Positions 1-6,065 of a stretch of 6,251 bases of DNA are shown piece by piece. A model generated the notes under the pieces. It was not told where the DNA came from. It did no database searches and saw only the letters and a list, made by a program, of their open reading frames with translations. The stretch lies in assembly GCA_964567295.1 (NCBI GenBank), contig CAZMLU010000080.1:1-6251 (forward strand). The letters are read 5' to 3'. The position numbers were made by a program, and so were the translations under genes. Within the stretch, counting starts at the first letter, position 1. Each line of letters begins with the position of its first letter. The DNA comes from SLJK01 sp964567295 (lineage in GTDB: Bacteria; Bacillota; Dethiobacteria; DTU022; UBA8154).

Positions 1-376
1 GACCCAACTTTGCTTTTTCAGAGGCAACAACCATATCACAGAAAAGGACCACTTCGTAACCTCCGCCAAGAGCAGCACCATTTACTAATCCAATAATTGG
101 TTTTTCGATATTATTCATTGCTTCAAAAAGACCATCAAAAACCTCGATCATTTTACCTACTTTGTCCTGTGTGTGATCTGCAACATCCACTCCAGCTGAA
201 AAAGCTTTTCCTTCGGCATCTACAACAACCACAGTGCCAGCTTCCTGTCGCGCCCAAATAAAGGCTTCTATAAGTTCTTCCATCATAGGAATTGTAAGAA
301 CATTCAAAGGTGGCCGATTTAAAGTAACTCTTACAACGCCCTCTTCATTACTTGTTTTTACAAATTCATAGGACAT
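1..376 (-). CDS. Enoyl-CoA hydratase/isomerase family, probable cyclohexa-1,5-diene-1-carbonyl-CoA hydratase (5' part only)
   Basis: Translating the minus strand from ATG 376-374 gives 125 residues that run off the window edge, about half of a usual crotonase of roughly 260 residues. Visible crotonase features are the opening strand VVRVTLNRPPLNVL (residues 14-27), the oxyanion-hole segment KAFSAGVDVADHT (57-69), and NGAALGGGYEVVLFCDMVVA (99-118). Glu108 sits where the first catalytic glutamate of hydratases is found; the second would lie beyond the edge. The SAGVDVADHT segment followed by DKVGKMIEVFDGLF is, as I recall the family, typical of dienoyl-CoA hydratases of anaerobic benzoate pathways rather than of beta-oxidation hydratases. 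That enzyme adds water to the product of benzoyl-CoA reductase, which agrees with the P/Q genes upstream. The start has a run of six G at 384-389 on the coding strand, 7 nt before the ATG. Superfamily is near certain; the specific substrate is an inference. Confidence 0.8.
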   Translation of the reverse strand, partial: MSYEFVKTSNEEGVVRVTLNRPPLNVLTIPMMEELIEAFIWARQEAGTVVVVDAEGKAFSAGVDVADHTQDKVGKMIEVFDGLFEAMNNIEKPIIGLVNGAALGGGYEVVLFCDMVVASEKAKLG

Positions 377-509
377 AAACCATCCCCCCAATCATTAATT
401 AAAACAGGAATATTAAATCCTGCATATACAATAAAAATATCATATCATTCATTTAGAGTCCTCTATAATTCAATTAAACAGGATCCACTTCTACTTATGG
501 AAATTATTA

Positions 510-680
510 TTAGATTTCCAAAATCTTCACAGGATATAACCTTTGGGCAAAACGCTGACGATACCTTCCCATACAGTTAGGAAAAGGGTTTCTCAAAAGC
601 CTAATCGCTTTGCCTAACTTTCTACCATACTCTCCAAAATACTCACTATATGCCGGCGAATTTAACACCAATTTGCCGTC
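510..680 (-). pseudogene. Unidentified coding-like remnant or small gene, 56 open codons
   Basis: On the minus strand an open frame runs from just after a TGA (683-681) to a TAA (512-510). It encodes 56 residues beginning DGKLVLNSPAYSEYFGEYGR and ending RLYPVKILEI. The composition (Arg, Lys, Tyr, Phe and Pro rich, mixed codon use) and a G+C of about 41% by hand count, against about 22% upstream at 721-780, look like real coding sequence rather than the surrounding spacer. There is no ATG near its beginning. TTG 671-669 and GTG 668-666 are possible starts but lie 12 to 15 nt or more from the G-rich run at 686-690. A second frame opening with GTG AGA CGG overlaps the 5' end and stops after 12 codons, which would fit a frameshifted 5' end. 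I do not recognise the family. It may be the C-terminal stump of a decayed gene or an intact small protein. Confidence 0.35.
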
Positions 681-717
681 TCACACCCCCTTAAAATAAT
701 TAATTAAATTCAATAAC

Positions 718-746
718 ATCATAACATATTAAAGAACCTTGAACAA
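718..746 (-). promoter_or_regulatory. Candidate sigma-70/sigma-A promoter
   Basis: On the minus strand TTGTTC (746-741) is followed by a 17-nt spacer and TATGAT (723-718). The -10 matches the consensus at five of six positions, the -35 only at its TTG. A purine-rich ribosome-site-like run (AAGGGGG, ending at 686) lies about 30 nt downstream. It would transcribe the remnant at 510-680 and possibly the hydratase. In so AT-rich a stretch such a match can occur by chance. Confidence 0.3.
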
Positions 747-864
747 CTTTATTTAATGAATTGATTAACTCTACTTTGTTACTATTTATATTATATATTT
801 AGGCAATATGCCTCCCAAATTTGTTATTCAAGACAGCAATTCCTGACTAAGAAATTCCGTTAGC

Positions 865-1146
865 TCACCATGAGTGCTGGATTGCATCAAAGGGACATAA
901 TTTTTGACAGGCCAGTTCCCTTTCTCCTGAAGGGGTTTTACAAGGCCCACAGGAATATTTGATTTTATTGCGGTGCTCCTCTTTGACTCCTACAATCTCA
1001 TTCTCAAAGTCATCGATAAATATTTCCAGTATTCCTTCGGGGCAATTTACTACACACAATTTATCCGAACATCCCGCACATTTATCAGTATCAATACTGA
1101 TAAAAAATTCGCCTGAACCATTCATGTACCCATAGTTAACTATCAT
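865..1146 (-). CDS. Two-[4Fe-4S] ferredoxin with expanded cysteine loops, probable electron donor to the benzoyl-CoA reductase
   Basis: The 93-residue product is soluble and has two cysteine motifs: C23-x2-C26-x4-C31-x3-C35-Pro, and C66-x2-C69-x10-C80-x3-C84-Pro, separated by an acidic segment (EIFIDDFENE, 41-50). This is the pattern of a 2[4Fe-4S] ferredoxin. Insertion between the second and third cysteine of the second motif is known in Alvin-type (Allochromatium-like) ferredoxins; the low-potential ferredoxin that feeds Thauera aromatica benzoyl-CoA reductase is of that general type. The gene follows the Q subunit, as bzdM follows bzdQ in Azoarcus, so electron donation to the reductase is the natural reading. 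Start: a frame beginning at GTG 1176 overlaps the Q stop, but GGAGG (1157-1153) lies 6 nt before ATG 1146-1144 and decides the start. The protein ends His-Ser-Trp. Fold is confident; partner is inferred. Confidence 0.85.
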   Translation of the reverse strand: MIVNYGYMNGSGEFFISIDTDKCAGCSDKLCVVNCPEGILEIFIDDFENEIVGVKEEHRNKIKYSCGPCKTPSGERELACQKLCPFDAIQHSW

Positions 1147-1152
1147 ATTATT

Positions 1153-1157
1153 CCTCC
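1153..1157 (-). promoter_or_regulatory. Shine-Dalgarno deciding the ferredoxin start
   Basis: The minus strand reads GGTGGAGGAATAATATG. GGAGG ends 6 nt before ATG 1146-1144, inside the frame that would otherwise begin at GTG 1176. The 10 extra N-terminal residues of the longer frame (ICVFRWRNN) do not resemble a ferredoxin start. Confidence 0.85.
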
Positions 1158-1172
1158 ACCTAAAAACACAAA

Positions 1173-2063
1173 TCACTGCTTCTTATTTCTGTCTTTTCCC
1201 ACTATATCTTTCCCAAAAAGTGCTGCACCAAGGGCTCCTGCAATTTGGGTGTCGTATGTGGTTTCTAAAGATTTTAAGCCCAGTAACTTTTCAAGGCGAG
1301 TTACTATTCCTATATTTTTAGCGATTCCTCCTGTGATAACAAAATCAGGTTTTACGCCGACTCGAGCTAAAAGAGATTCCACTCGCTGTGCTGTAGCCAA
1401 ACAATAAGCCGCCAAGACTCTTTCTACAGGCCAGCCGGAGCGTAATAGGCCGGTGGCCTCCTTTTTAGCAAAAACTACACACGTACTGCTCACAGGGTCC
1501 GGCTCTTCATCTATCTGCAAAGATTTTTCGCCAACTTCATCTAAAGAGAGTCCCACTAGTTTGGCGAAAACCTCCATCCCGCGCCCGGTACCAGCTGCAC
1601 ACTTGTCGTTCATTAGGAAGGAGAGCACTCTGCCCTTTTCGTCTACCTGGATAGCCTTACAGTCTTGACCTCCCATATCCAATACTGTGCGAACCGTAGG
1701 TCCATACATGTAATTTGCGCCACGGGCATGGCAGGCAATCTCAGTTATAGTCTTATCAGCAAAGGGAACGTTCACACGGCCATATCCGGTTCCAATTTTG
1801 TAATGTATATCTTCCAAAGACATGCCGGTGCCTTCGAGGGCCTTTTCCACAGCTTCTAGAGCACTATAAGGACTGTCTGTTCCAGTACGCATACTAGAGG
1901 TGGCAAAAAGCTCTCCGTCACAGAGAATAACCGCCTGAGAAGTTACAGACCCAATATCCACTCCAGCTGTGATAATATCTGCTTTTCTCCAGTCAATATC
2001 AGGATTATGCCAGATGATTTCTTTCCATCTCCGGTATGCTACCTCTTTTTTCTTTTCAGGCAC
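1173..2063 (-). CDS. bzdQ: Benzoyl-CoA reductase, Bzd-type, Q subunit (BcrA/BadF/BzdQ-family ATPase)
   Basis: The 296-residue product belongs to the ASKHA-fold activase family. These proteins form a dimer with a bridging [4Fe-4S] cluster and use ATP to push electrons from ferredoxin into the catalytic subunits. Visible motifs: phosphate-1 loop GVDIGSVT (34-41), phosphate-2 loop DMGGQD (129-134), adenosine motif TGGIAKN (244-250), and the two cluster cysteines Cys155 in NDKCAAGTGRG and Cys195 in STCVVFAKKEA. The N-terminal segment YRRWKEIIWHNPDIDW before the ATPase core, and the block ITEIACHARGANYMYGPTVR (106-125), are as I recall hallmarks of Bzd-type Q subunits and are absent from simple 2-hydroxyacyl-CoA dehydratase activators. 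GTG 2063-2061 is chosen because GGGGGAG (2075-2069) lies 5 nt upstream; the longer frame to TTG 2117 overlaps the P gene and adds 18 unlikely residues. The spacing to the P stop is 31 nt, so the two are co-transcribed. Catalytic subunits are not visible here. Confidence 0.88.
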   Translation of the reverse strand: MPEKKKEVAYRRWKEIIWHNPDIDWRKADIITAGVDIGSVTSQAVILCDGELFATSSMRTGTDSPYSALEAVEKALEGTGMSLEDIHYKIGTGYGRVNVPFADKTITEIACHARGANYMYGPTVRTVLDMGGQDCKAIQVDEKGRVLSFLMNDKCAAGTGRGMEVFAKLVGLSLDEVGEKSLQIDEEPDPVSSTCVVFAKKEATGLLRSGWPVERVLAAYCLATAQRVESLLARVGVKPDFVITGGIAKNIGIVTRLEKLLGLKSLETTYDTQIAGALGAALFGKDIVGKDRNKKQ

Positions 2064-2068
2064 TTCTA

Positions 2069-2075
2069 CTCCCCC
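2069..2075 (-). promoter_or_regulatory. Shine-Dalgarno deciding the Q-subunit start
   Basis: The minus strand reads GCGGGGGAGTAGAAGTGCC. The GGGGGAG run ends 5 nt before GTG 2063-2061. No comparable site precedes TTG 2117, which lies within the end of the preceding gene. Confidence 0.7.
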
Positions 2076-2094
2076 GCTATCTTGTTTTATTGGG

Positions 2095-2868
2095 TTAATT
2101 GGCTTTCTCCGCAGCAATTATGGCTGCACCCAATGCACTAACATACTCTGGCTCATCCGGCAGTAGCAGAGTCATTTCCAAATCATCTTCCAGGCACCTT
2201 ACAAAACCTAGATTGCGCGCAACTCCGCCTATTATTGCCATTTCCCTTTGCAAACCGACTCGACGAACCATAGAAGAAATTCTGCTTGCCATGGCATCGT
2301 GTACAGCTCTGGCAATGTCCATTTTGGGTGTCTTAGCATGAATCAGGGAGACTACCTCTGACTCAGCAAAAACTGCGCATTGAGCGTTCATAGAAACTGC
2401 TTTTTCTGACTGCAATGATAAAGCACCCATTTCCTCCAAAGGTACTTCAAGGGCATCGCTCATAGCTTCCACAAAGGAACCAGCTCCAGCAGCACATTTA
2501 TCGTTAATAGCAAAATCGACCACTTTACCTCTTTTATCTAATTTAATAACTCGAACCTCCTCTGCACCCACGTCTGCTACAGTACGAACAGCAGGAAAAA
2601 TCCTTAATGTTCCTCGTGCCGCTGCATTAACATCGGTAACAATAGAGTTGGCAAAAGGCACCTCCGTGCTTCCGGACCTGGTAGCAACCACAAATTGCAA
2701 ATCTTCTTTCTGGAGCTCCGCTGCTCTTAAAGCTTCGTTAAGAGCATCCTCTACTGCCTTTTTCTGGTCGAAACCGCTCTCTGCTATACCCTTACCTATT
2801 ATTTCATCATCTTTCAGGATAATAACTTTTGTTTGTTTGTTTCCCACGTCTACTCCCAGCGTAACCAA
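2095..2868 (-). CDS. bzdP: Benzoyl-CoA reductase, Bzd-type, P subunit-like ATPase
   Basis: The 257-residue product is a second ASKHA-fold ATPase, shorter than its neighbour because it begins directly at the phosphate-1 loop, LGVDVGNKQTK (4-14). The cluster cysteines are Cys125 in NDKCAAGAGSF and Cys164 in NAQCAVFAESEV; the adenosine motif is IIGGVARN (212-219). The phosphate-2 loop reads DVGAEEVRVI (99-108) in place of the usual DxGGQDxKxI, so the GGQD core is changed. In class I benzoyl-CoA reductases two related ATPase subunits (P and Q, or D and A) pair around one [4Fe-4S] cluster; the P-then-Q order here matches bzdP-bzdQ of Azoarcus. The start is TTG 2868-2866: upstream in frame a stop is met with no ATG, GTG or TTG before it, and the next GTG (codon 8) would destroy the phosphate-1 loop. 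AGGGG (2883-2879) lies 10 nt upstream. Assignment to P rather than another activase-like subunit rests mainly on the pairing with Q. Confidence 0.78.
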   Translation of the reverse strand: MVTLGVDVGNKQTKVIILKDDEIIGKGIAESGFDQKKAVEDALNEALRAAELQKEDLQFVVATRSGSTEVPFANSIVTDVNAAARGTLRIFPAVRTVADVGAEEVRVIKLDKRGKVVDFAINDKCAAGAGSFVEAMSDALEVPLEEMGALSLQSEKAVSMNAQCAVFAESEVVSLIHAKTPKMDIARAVHDAMASRISSMVRRVGLQREMAIIGGVARNLGFVRCLEDDLEMTLLLPDEPEYVSALGAAIIAAEKAN

Positions 2869-2928
2869 CCTATTTACACCCCTTTTTCCTCTACATCACC
2901 AATGATACTTATTCTGCGCAAACTACTA

Positions 2929-2976
2929 CTTAACTTGGCTCCCTGGAAAAAACTAAACCAGGGGAGCCAAGTTAAG
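2929..2976 (-). repeat. Long intercistronic hairpin between ligase and P subunit
   Basis: The left arm 2929-2946 (CTTAACTTGGCTCCCTGG) and right arm 2958-2976 are exact reverse complements except for one extra base in the right arm. This gives an 18-bp stem with a single bulge and an 11-nt loop (2947-2957) that is A-rich on the plus strand and U-rich in the minus-strand RNA. It starts 9 nt after the ligase stop. Neither side carries a run of T expected of an intrinsic terminator: the minus strand continues TAGTAGTTTGCGC. It may be an mRNA-stabilising or processing hairpin, a leaky terminator that lowers P/Q expression relative to the ligase, or a target of a regulator. Confidence 0.75.
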
Positions 2977-2985
2977 CCAAACGCT

Positions 2986-4287
2986 TTATCTCCGCTCATC
3001 TCGAACCCGAACCGCTTTTCCCTCAAAACGCGGCAGACTTCCAACCGGTTTTATATCAACTTTACATGTTATTTCCAAGTAACTATGCAGCTCTTTTTCC
3101 AATTGGGAAACGTATTTTTCATCGACCTTGGATTCCTCCCCAGGCACTGGTTCAATCTCTGCTTTAAGTGTATGCAGGCCCTTTTTATCACCCACGACCA
3201 GCTGCCAGTTTTCGCTTAGTTCTTTGTGATTTAACAGTACGTACTCTACTTGGCTAGGAAAAACATTGGTTCCACTTACCAGAAGCATATCATCTACCCG
3301 TCCCAGGAATTTGGCTATCCTGGGATGAGTGCGCCCACACTCACAGGTATTATAGTCCACCACCACTCTATCACCTGTACGATAACGTAGTATGGGCATT
3401 GCCTCAAAGCTAAGATTACTTAATACCAATTCTCCAGGTTTGCCGGGTTCAACTTTCTCCAAGGTTTCCGGATCCAGAACCTCCATCAGGTAATGGTCAG
3501 CCCATACATGTATTCCCCGTACATATTCGCAATCCATACTCATTGGTCCACCCATTTCAGTAAGGCCATAACAACGCCTCATTCCTCCTCCATGAGCACT
3601 GTAGCCAAGACGTTCATTGATTCTTTCTCTCATTTCATCTGAACAAGGCTCTCCGCCATGAAACCCCAACCTCAGTTTCAAATCCTTGACTGGATCGATT
3701 CCTCTTTCTCTCGCCACTTCGGCAATATAGGCAGCGTAAGTAGGTGTAGCGCAAAAAACTGTAGTGCCCCATTCCTGCATAAGGCGAAGTTGCCTTTCTG
3801 TACCCCCTGCTCCTGTAGGAAGGACTTTGGCTCCAACACGTTCGAGACCATAATGAAAACCGAAACCACCGGTAAAAAGACCTAGACCATGAGACTGCTG
3901 TACAACATCATTTCGTGTCATTCCACCGGCAGTAAAGTTTCTTGCCATACATGTAGTCCATACCTCTAGATCATTTTTAGTATACACCATGGGAGTTGGT
4001 ATACCGGTGGTCCCTGAAGTAAGGTGAATACGCACAACTTCGTCCCAGTTGCCAGAAAGCAATCCCAGGGGATAATTTTCTCGCAAGTCATTTTTGTAGG
4101 TGAAAGGCGCCTTTCTTACATCGCCCCAGTCTTTTATTTCTCCAGGATTGATCCCTGCTTCATCAAAACGTTGTTTGAAAACAGAATTTTGGTAGACTCT
4201 TTGCGCTTGCTTTTTAAACTTTTCCAACTGCAAATCTTCCAACTGCTCGTGAGACATTTTTTCCCATTTTTCCTCTAAAAAAGCCAT
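2986..4287 (-). CDS. Phenylacetate-CoA ligase (PaaK) family aryl-CoA ligase
   Basis: The 433-residue product has the normal length for PaaK-type AMP-forming ligases, which activate an aromatic carboxylate with ATP to an acyl-adenylate and then transfer it to CoA. Motifs in order: phosphate-binding loop HLTSGTTGIP (88-97), the PaaK-typical GGEPCSDEMRERI (211-223), YGLTEMGGP (240-248), the ribose-binding RYRTGDR (301-307), CECGR (315-319), hinge GRVDDMLLVSGTNVFPSQVE (329-348), and the C-terminal LPRFEGKAVRV (418-428) with Lys424 placed as the adenylation lysine. All core residues appear intact, and there is no signal peptide or membrane segment. GGGAGGA lies about 6 nt before ATG 4287-4285. Its place between a symporter and benzoyl-CoA reductase subunits suggests it makes the aryl-CoA used by this pathway, perhaps benzoyl-CoA or a substituted form. 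Phenylacetate remains possible; the substrate cannot be read from sequence. Confidence 0.9.
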   Translation of the reverse strand: MAFLEEKWEKMSHEQLEDLQLEKFKKQAQRVYQNSVFKQRFDEAGINPGEIKDWGDVRKAPFTYKNDLRENYPLGLLSGNWDEVVRIHLTSGTTGIPTPMVYTKNDLEVWTTCMARNFTAGGMTRNDVVQQSHGLGLFTGGFGFHYGLERVGAKVLPTGAGGTERQLRLMQEWGTTVFCATPTYAAYIAEVARERGIDPVKDLKLRLGFHGGEPCSDEMRERINERLGYSAHGGGMRRCYGLTEMGGPMSMDCEYVRGIHVWADHYLMEVLDPETLEKVEPGKPGELVLSNLSFEAMPILRYRTGDRVVVDYNTCECGRTHPRIAKFLGRVDDMLLVSGTNVFPSQVEYVLLNHKELSENWQLVVGDKKGLHTLKAEIEPVPGEESKVDEKYVSQLEKELHSYLEITCKVDIKPVGSLPRFEGKAVRVRDERR

Positions 4288-4314
4288 TTCGTTCCTCCCC
4301 TTCTTAAATTATTT

Positions 4315-4334
4315 CCAGGAATAGACTTCCCTGG
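4315..4334 (-). repeat. Small hairpin between symporter and ligase
   Basis: CCAGGAA (4315-4321) and TTCCCTGG (4327-4334) pair over 7 bp with one bulged base and a 5-nt loop. The hairpin lies in the 102-bp gap between the symporter stop and the ligase start. The minus strand continues AAATAATTTAAG, with no T-run, so a terminator is not supported. It may be a weak intercistronic structure or chance. Confidence 0.3.
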
Positions 4335-4389
4335 CAAGCAAACCTTGATGCTCATTCATGCAACCATACATTTCACCTATTGTTCTGCT

Positions 4390-6012
4390 TTAGTTAAATC
4401 TTTTTACTTTCTTTTTTACGAAGGAAAAACAATTTTGCACATGCTCCTCATCAATTGTTTTTTTAGTCACCAGGCTCACTACAATTGTAACTACCAGGCT
4501 GAACGGTAAGGCATACACCAACGGGTCTATAATATTTAAAGGAAACCCAAGCAGGCTGGTTTTTCCAAAGATTAATTCGCTTAGACGAAATATGGTGGTC
4601 ATCTGGGTATAAATGAAAAACATTATAAAAAGGTACAATATGGTTCCGCTTACCATCCCAACCTTTGCTCCGGTAGGAGTAACACGTCGCCAAAAAAGTC
4701 CCAAAAGGTACATTGGCATGAAACTGGCAGCACAAAGTCCAAAAAAGATTGCTGTAGCAATAGCAATAATACTTCCAGGTAGAACATAGCTCAATAAAAT
4801 CGTGACAATTAGGCCAAAGATGGTACCGTAACGGCCAAGCCTCAACCTGGCCTGGTCGTCTGCTTTCTCGCCCCGGTAGAGGTCATAGCTCACCGAAGTG
4901 GCAATCGCATGAAATTGCCCGCTCAAAGTAGACATAGCAGCTGAGAGCAGAGTAAGCATAAAAATATAACTCACCCATATAGGCATTGTGGAAGTTATAA
5001 ACAAGGGAATGATGGTGTCAGTATTTGGTTCTCCTGTAGTAGGACTTACTGAGGCAAAAAGTGAAATCTCCCCGGTAGTATCATAAAAATAGACATTGGA
5101 CAAAGCACCTACCAAAAAGCCTACACCGGTCATGGCAAGTATAAATATACCTCCCGCTACAAGGGCCCGGTTTAGCTCTCTATCGCTCTTTACAGTCATA
5201 TAGCGCACCGCTAGCTGCGGCTGTGCTAGCACCCCTATTCCCACTCCCATAACTAGAGTAGACATAACAAACCACCAGTTAGGAGAAAAGAGTTCCGGCA
5301 TTGAAGCCCAACCACGATGCCCGTCCTCGACCAGGAACTCTGGAACAAGATGGCTCATTTCGGCCAAGGAAGCATGAGCCTGGGTTACTCCTCCAAGGGT
5401 AACATAAGTAAAAATCAGCAGTGAAATCATTACAATCAGCATTAAAGTACCTTGAAAGGCTCCAGTATATAATACGCCTTTCATTCCTCCAGCCAGCACA
5501 TATGCACCGACTATAAAGGCTACTATAAGAAGGGCAACATTAAAATTTATGTACAGAGCCATCTCCATAAATCGCGCGCCCCCAATCATCACTGCAGCAG
5601 CATAAAGGGGCATGGCCACAGTAATTACTATGGCTGAGAACTTCCTTATGAAAGCAGAATCATACCTCATACCCATCAACTCTGGAAAGGTTTGAGCTCC
5701 AAGTGTCCGCCCCATAGCCCTTGTTCGTCGCCCAATAAAAACAAAAGCAATAAAAATGCCAACGATTATATTAAAAGCCGTAAGCCAAAGCAAACTCAAT
5801 CCGTGGACCCCTGCTGCACCACCAAATCCAACAATAGCAGAAGTGCTTATAAAAGCCGCACCATAACCCATTGCCATCAAGTACGGATTTACCTCTCCCC
5901 CGGCAATGTAGTAATCCCTGGCCGACTTGGTATGTTTAAATCCCAGCCATCCAAGGTATATTGTTATTAAGAGATATAGTAAAACTACGATAATTAAGGC
6001 AAAAAAATCCAT
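4390..6012 (-). CDS. Sodium:solute symporter (SSS family), probable carboxylate uptake
   Basis: The 540-residue product is an integral membrane protein with about 13 hydrophobic segments, the usual layout for this family (PutP, ActP). The first helix is at residues 4-24. It is followed by SARDYYIAGGEVNPYLMAMG (30-49) and the broken helix GAAFISTSAIVGFGGAAG (51-68), where family members bind sodium and substrate. LLSAAMSTLSGQFHAIATS (355-373) matches the Ser/Thr-rich helix that completes the second sodium site, and is followed by DLYRG (377-381). The C-terminus is a lysine-rich cytoplasmic tail (KKKVKRFN). Start: GGAGG at 6025-6021 lies 8 nt before ATG 6012-6010; a longer frame from TTG 6030 would contain that ribosome site and is rejected. 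Location next to an aryl-CoA ligase and reductase subunits suggests import of an aromatic or other monocarboxylate, which is inference. It probably works with the small peptide just upstream. Confidence 0.92.
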   Translation of the reverse strand: MDFFALIIVVLLYLLITIYLGWLGFKHTKSARDYYIAGGEVNPYLMAMGYGAAFISTSAIVGFGGAAGVHGLSLLWLTAFNIIVGIFIAFVFIGRRTRAMGRTLGAQTFPELMGMRYDSAFIRKFSAIVITVAMPLYAAAVMIGGARFMEMALYINFNVALLIVAFIVGAYVLAGGMKGVLYTGAFQGTLMLIVMISLLIFTYVTLGGVTQAHASLAEMSHLVPEFLVEDGHRGWASMPELFSPNWWFVMSTLVMGVGIGVLAQPQLAVRYMTVKSDRELNRALVAGGIFILAMTGVGFLVGALSNVYFYDTTGEISLFASVSPTTGEPNTDTIIPLFITSTMPIWVSYIFMLTLLSAAMSTLSGQFHAIATSVSYDLYRGEKADDQARLRLGRYGTIFGLIVTILLSYVLPGSIIAIATAIFFGLCAASFMPMYLLGLFWRRVTPTGAKVGMVSGTILYLFIMFFIYTQMTTIFRLSELIFGKTSLLGFPLNIIDPLVYALPFSLVVTIVVSLVTKKTIDEEHVQNCFSFVKKKVKRFN

Positions 6013-6020
6013 CGAACCAA

Positions 6021-6025
6021 CCTCC
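6021..6025 (-). promoter_or_regulatory. Shine-Dalgarno deciding the symporter start
   Basis: The minus strand reads ACGGAGGTTGGTTCGATGG. GGAGG is 8 nt from ATG 6012-6010 and would be inside the coding frame if the upstream TTG 6030 were used. Confidence 0.85.
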
Positions 6026-6065
6026 GTCAAATCTATTGATTTTTATATTTTATGCATATAGCTCT

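Larger units (their letters stand above)
377..864. other. AT-rich intergenic stretch with a gene-like remnant
   Basis: This gap of about 490 bp separates the ferredoxin stop from the hydratase start. The ends are strongly AT-rich (13 G+C in 60 bases for 721-780 by hand count). The middle, 510-680, is richer in G+C and holds a coding-like open frame, listed separately. A promoter-like pair lies at 718-746. No terminator with a U-tract was found after the ferredoxin; the only inverted repeat there is AGGCA-ATA-TGCCT at 801-813, too short to call. The hydratase therefore probably has its own promoter in this gap or reads through from upstream. Confidence 0.6.

Noticed and set aside
801..813. Short palindrome AGGCA-ATA-TGCCT after the ferredoxin gene as a terminator
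   Set aside because: The stem is only 5 bp and no T-run follows on the minus strand.
1147..1176. Longer ferredoxin start at GTG 1176
   Set aside because: The GGAGG ribosome site lies inside this extension and points to ATG 1146.
1453..1859. Open plus-strand frames opposite the Q-subunit gene
   Set aside because: They are antisense to a gene with intact ATPase and cluster motifs, and their translations show no recognisable domains.
1173..2063. Q subunit as a 2-hydroxyacyl-CoA dehydratase activator (HgdC-like)
   Set aside because: Those act as homodimers of about 260 residues. Here there are two different paired ATPases, a Bzd-type N-terminal extension, and ferredoxin, ligase and hydratase neighbours.
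2833..3219. Plus-strand open frame of 128 codons across the ligase end and hairpin
   Set aside because: It overlaps the C-terminal ligase motifs on the other strand and the long inverted repeat, and its translation has no domain-like pattern.
3678..3869. Minus-strand frame inside the ligase gene
   Set aside because: It lies in another frame of the same strand within well-conserved ligase sequence; it is a shadow.
4463..4735. Minus-strand frame inside the symporter gene
   Set aside because: It is an out-of-frame reading of membrane-helix codons with no ribosome site.
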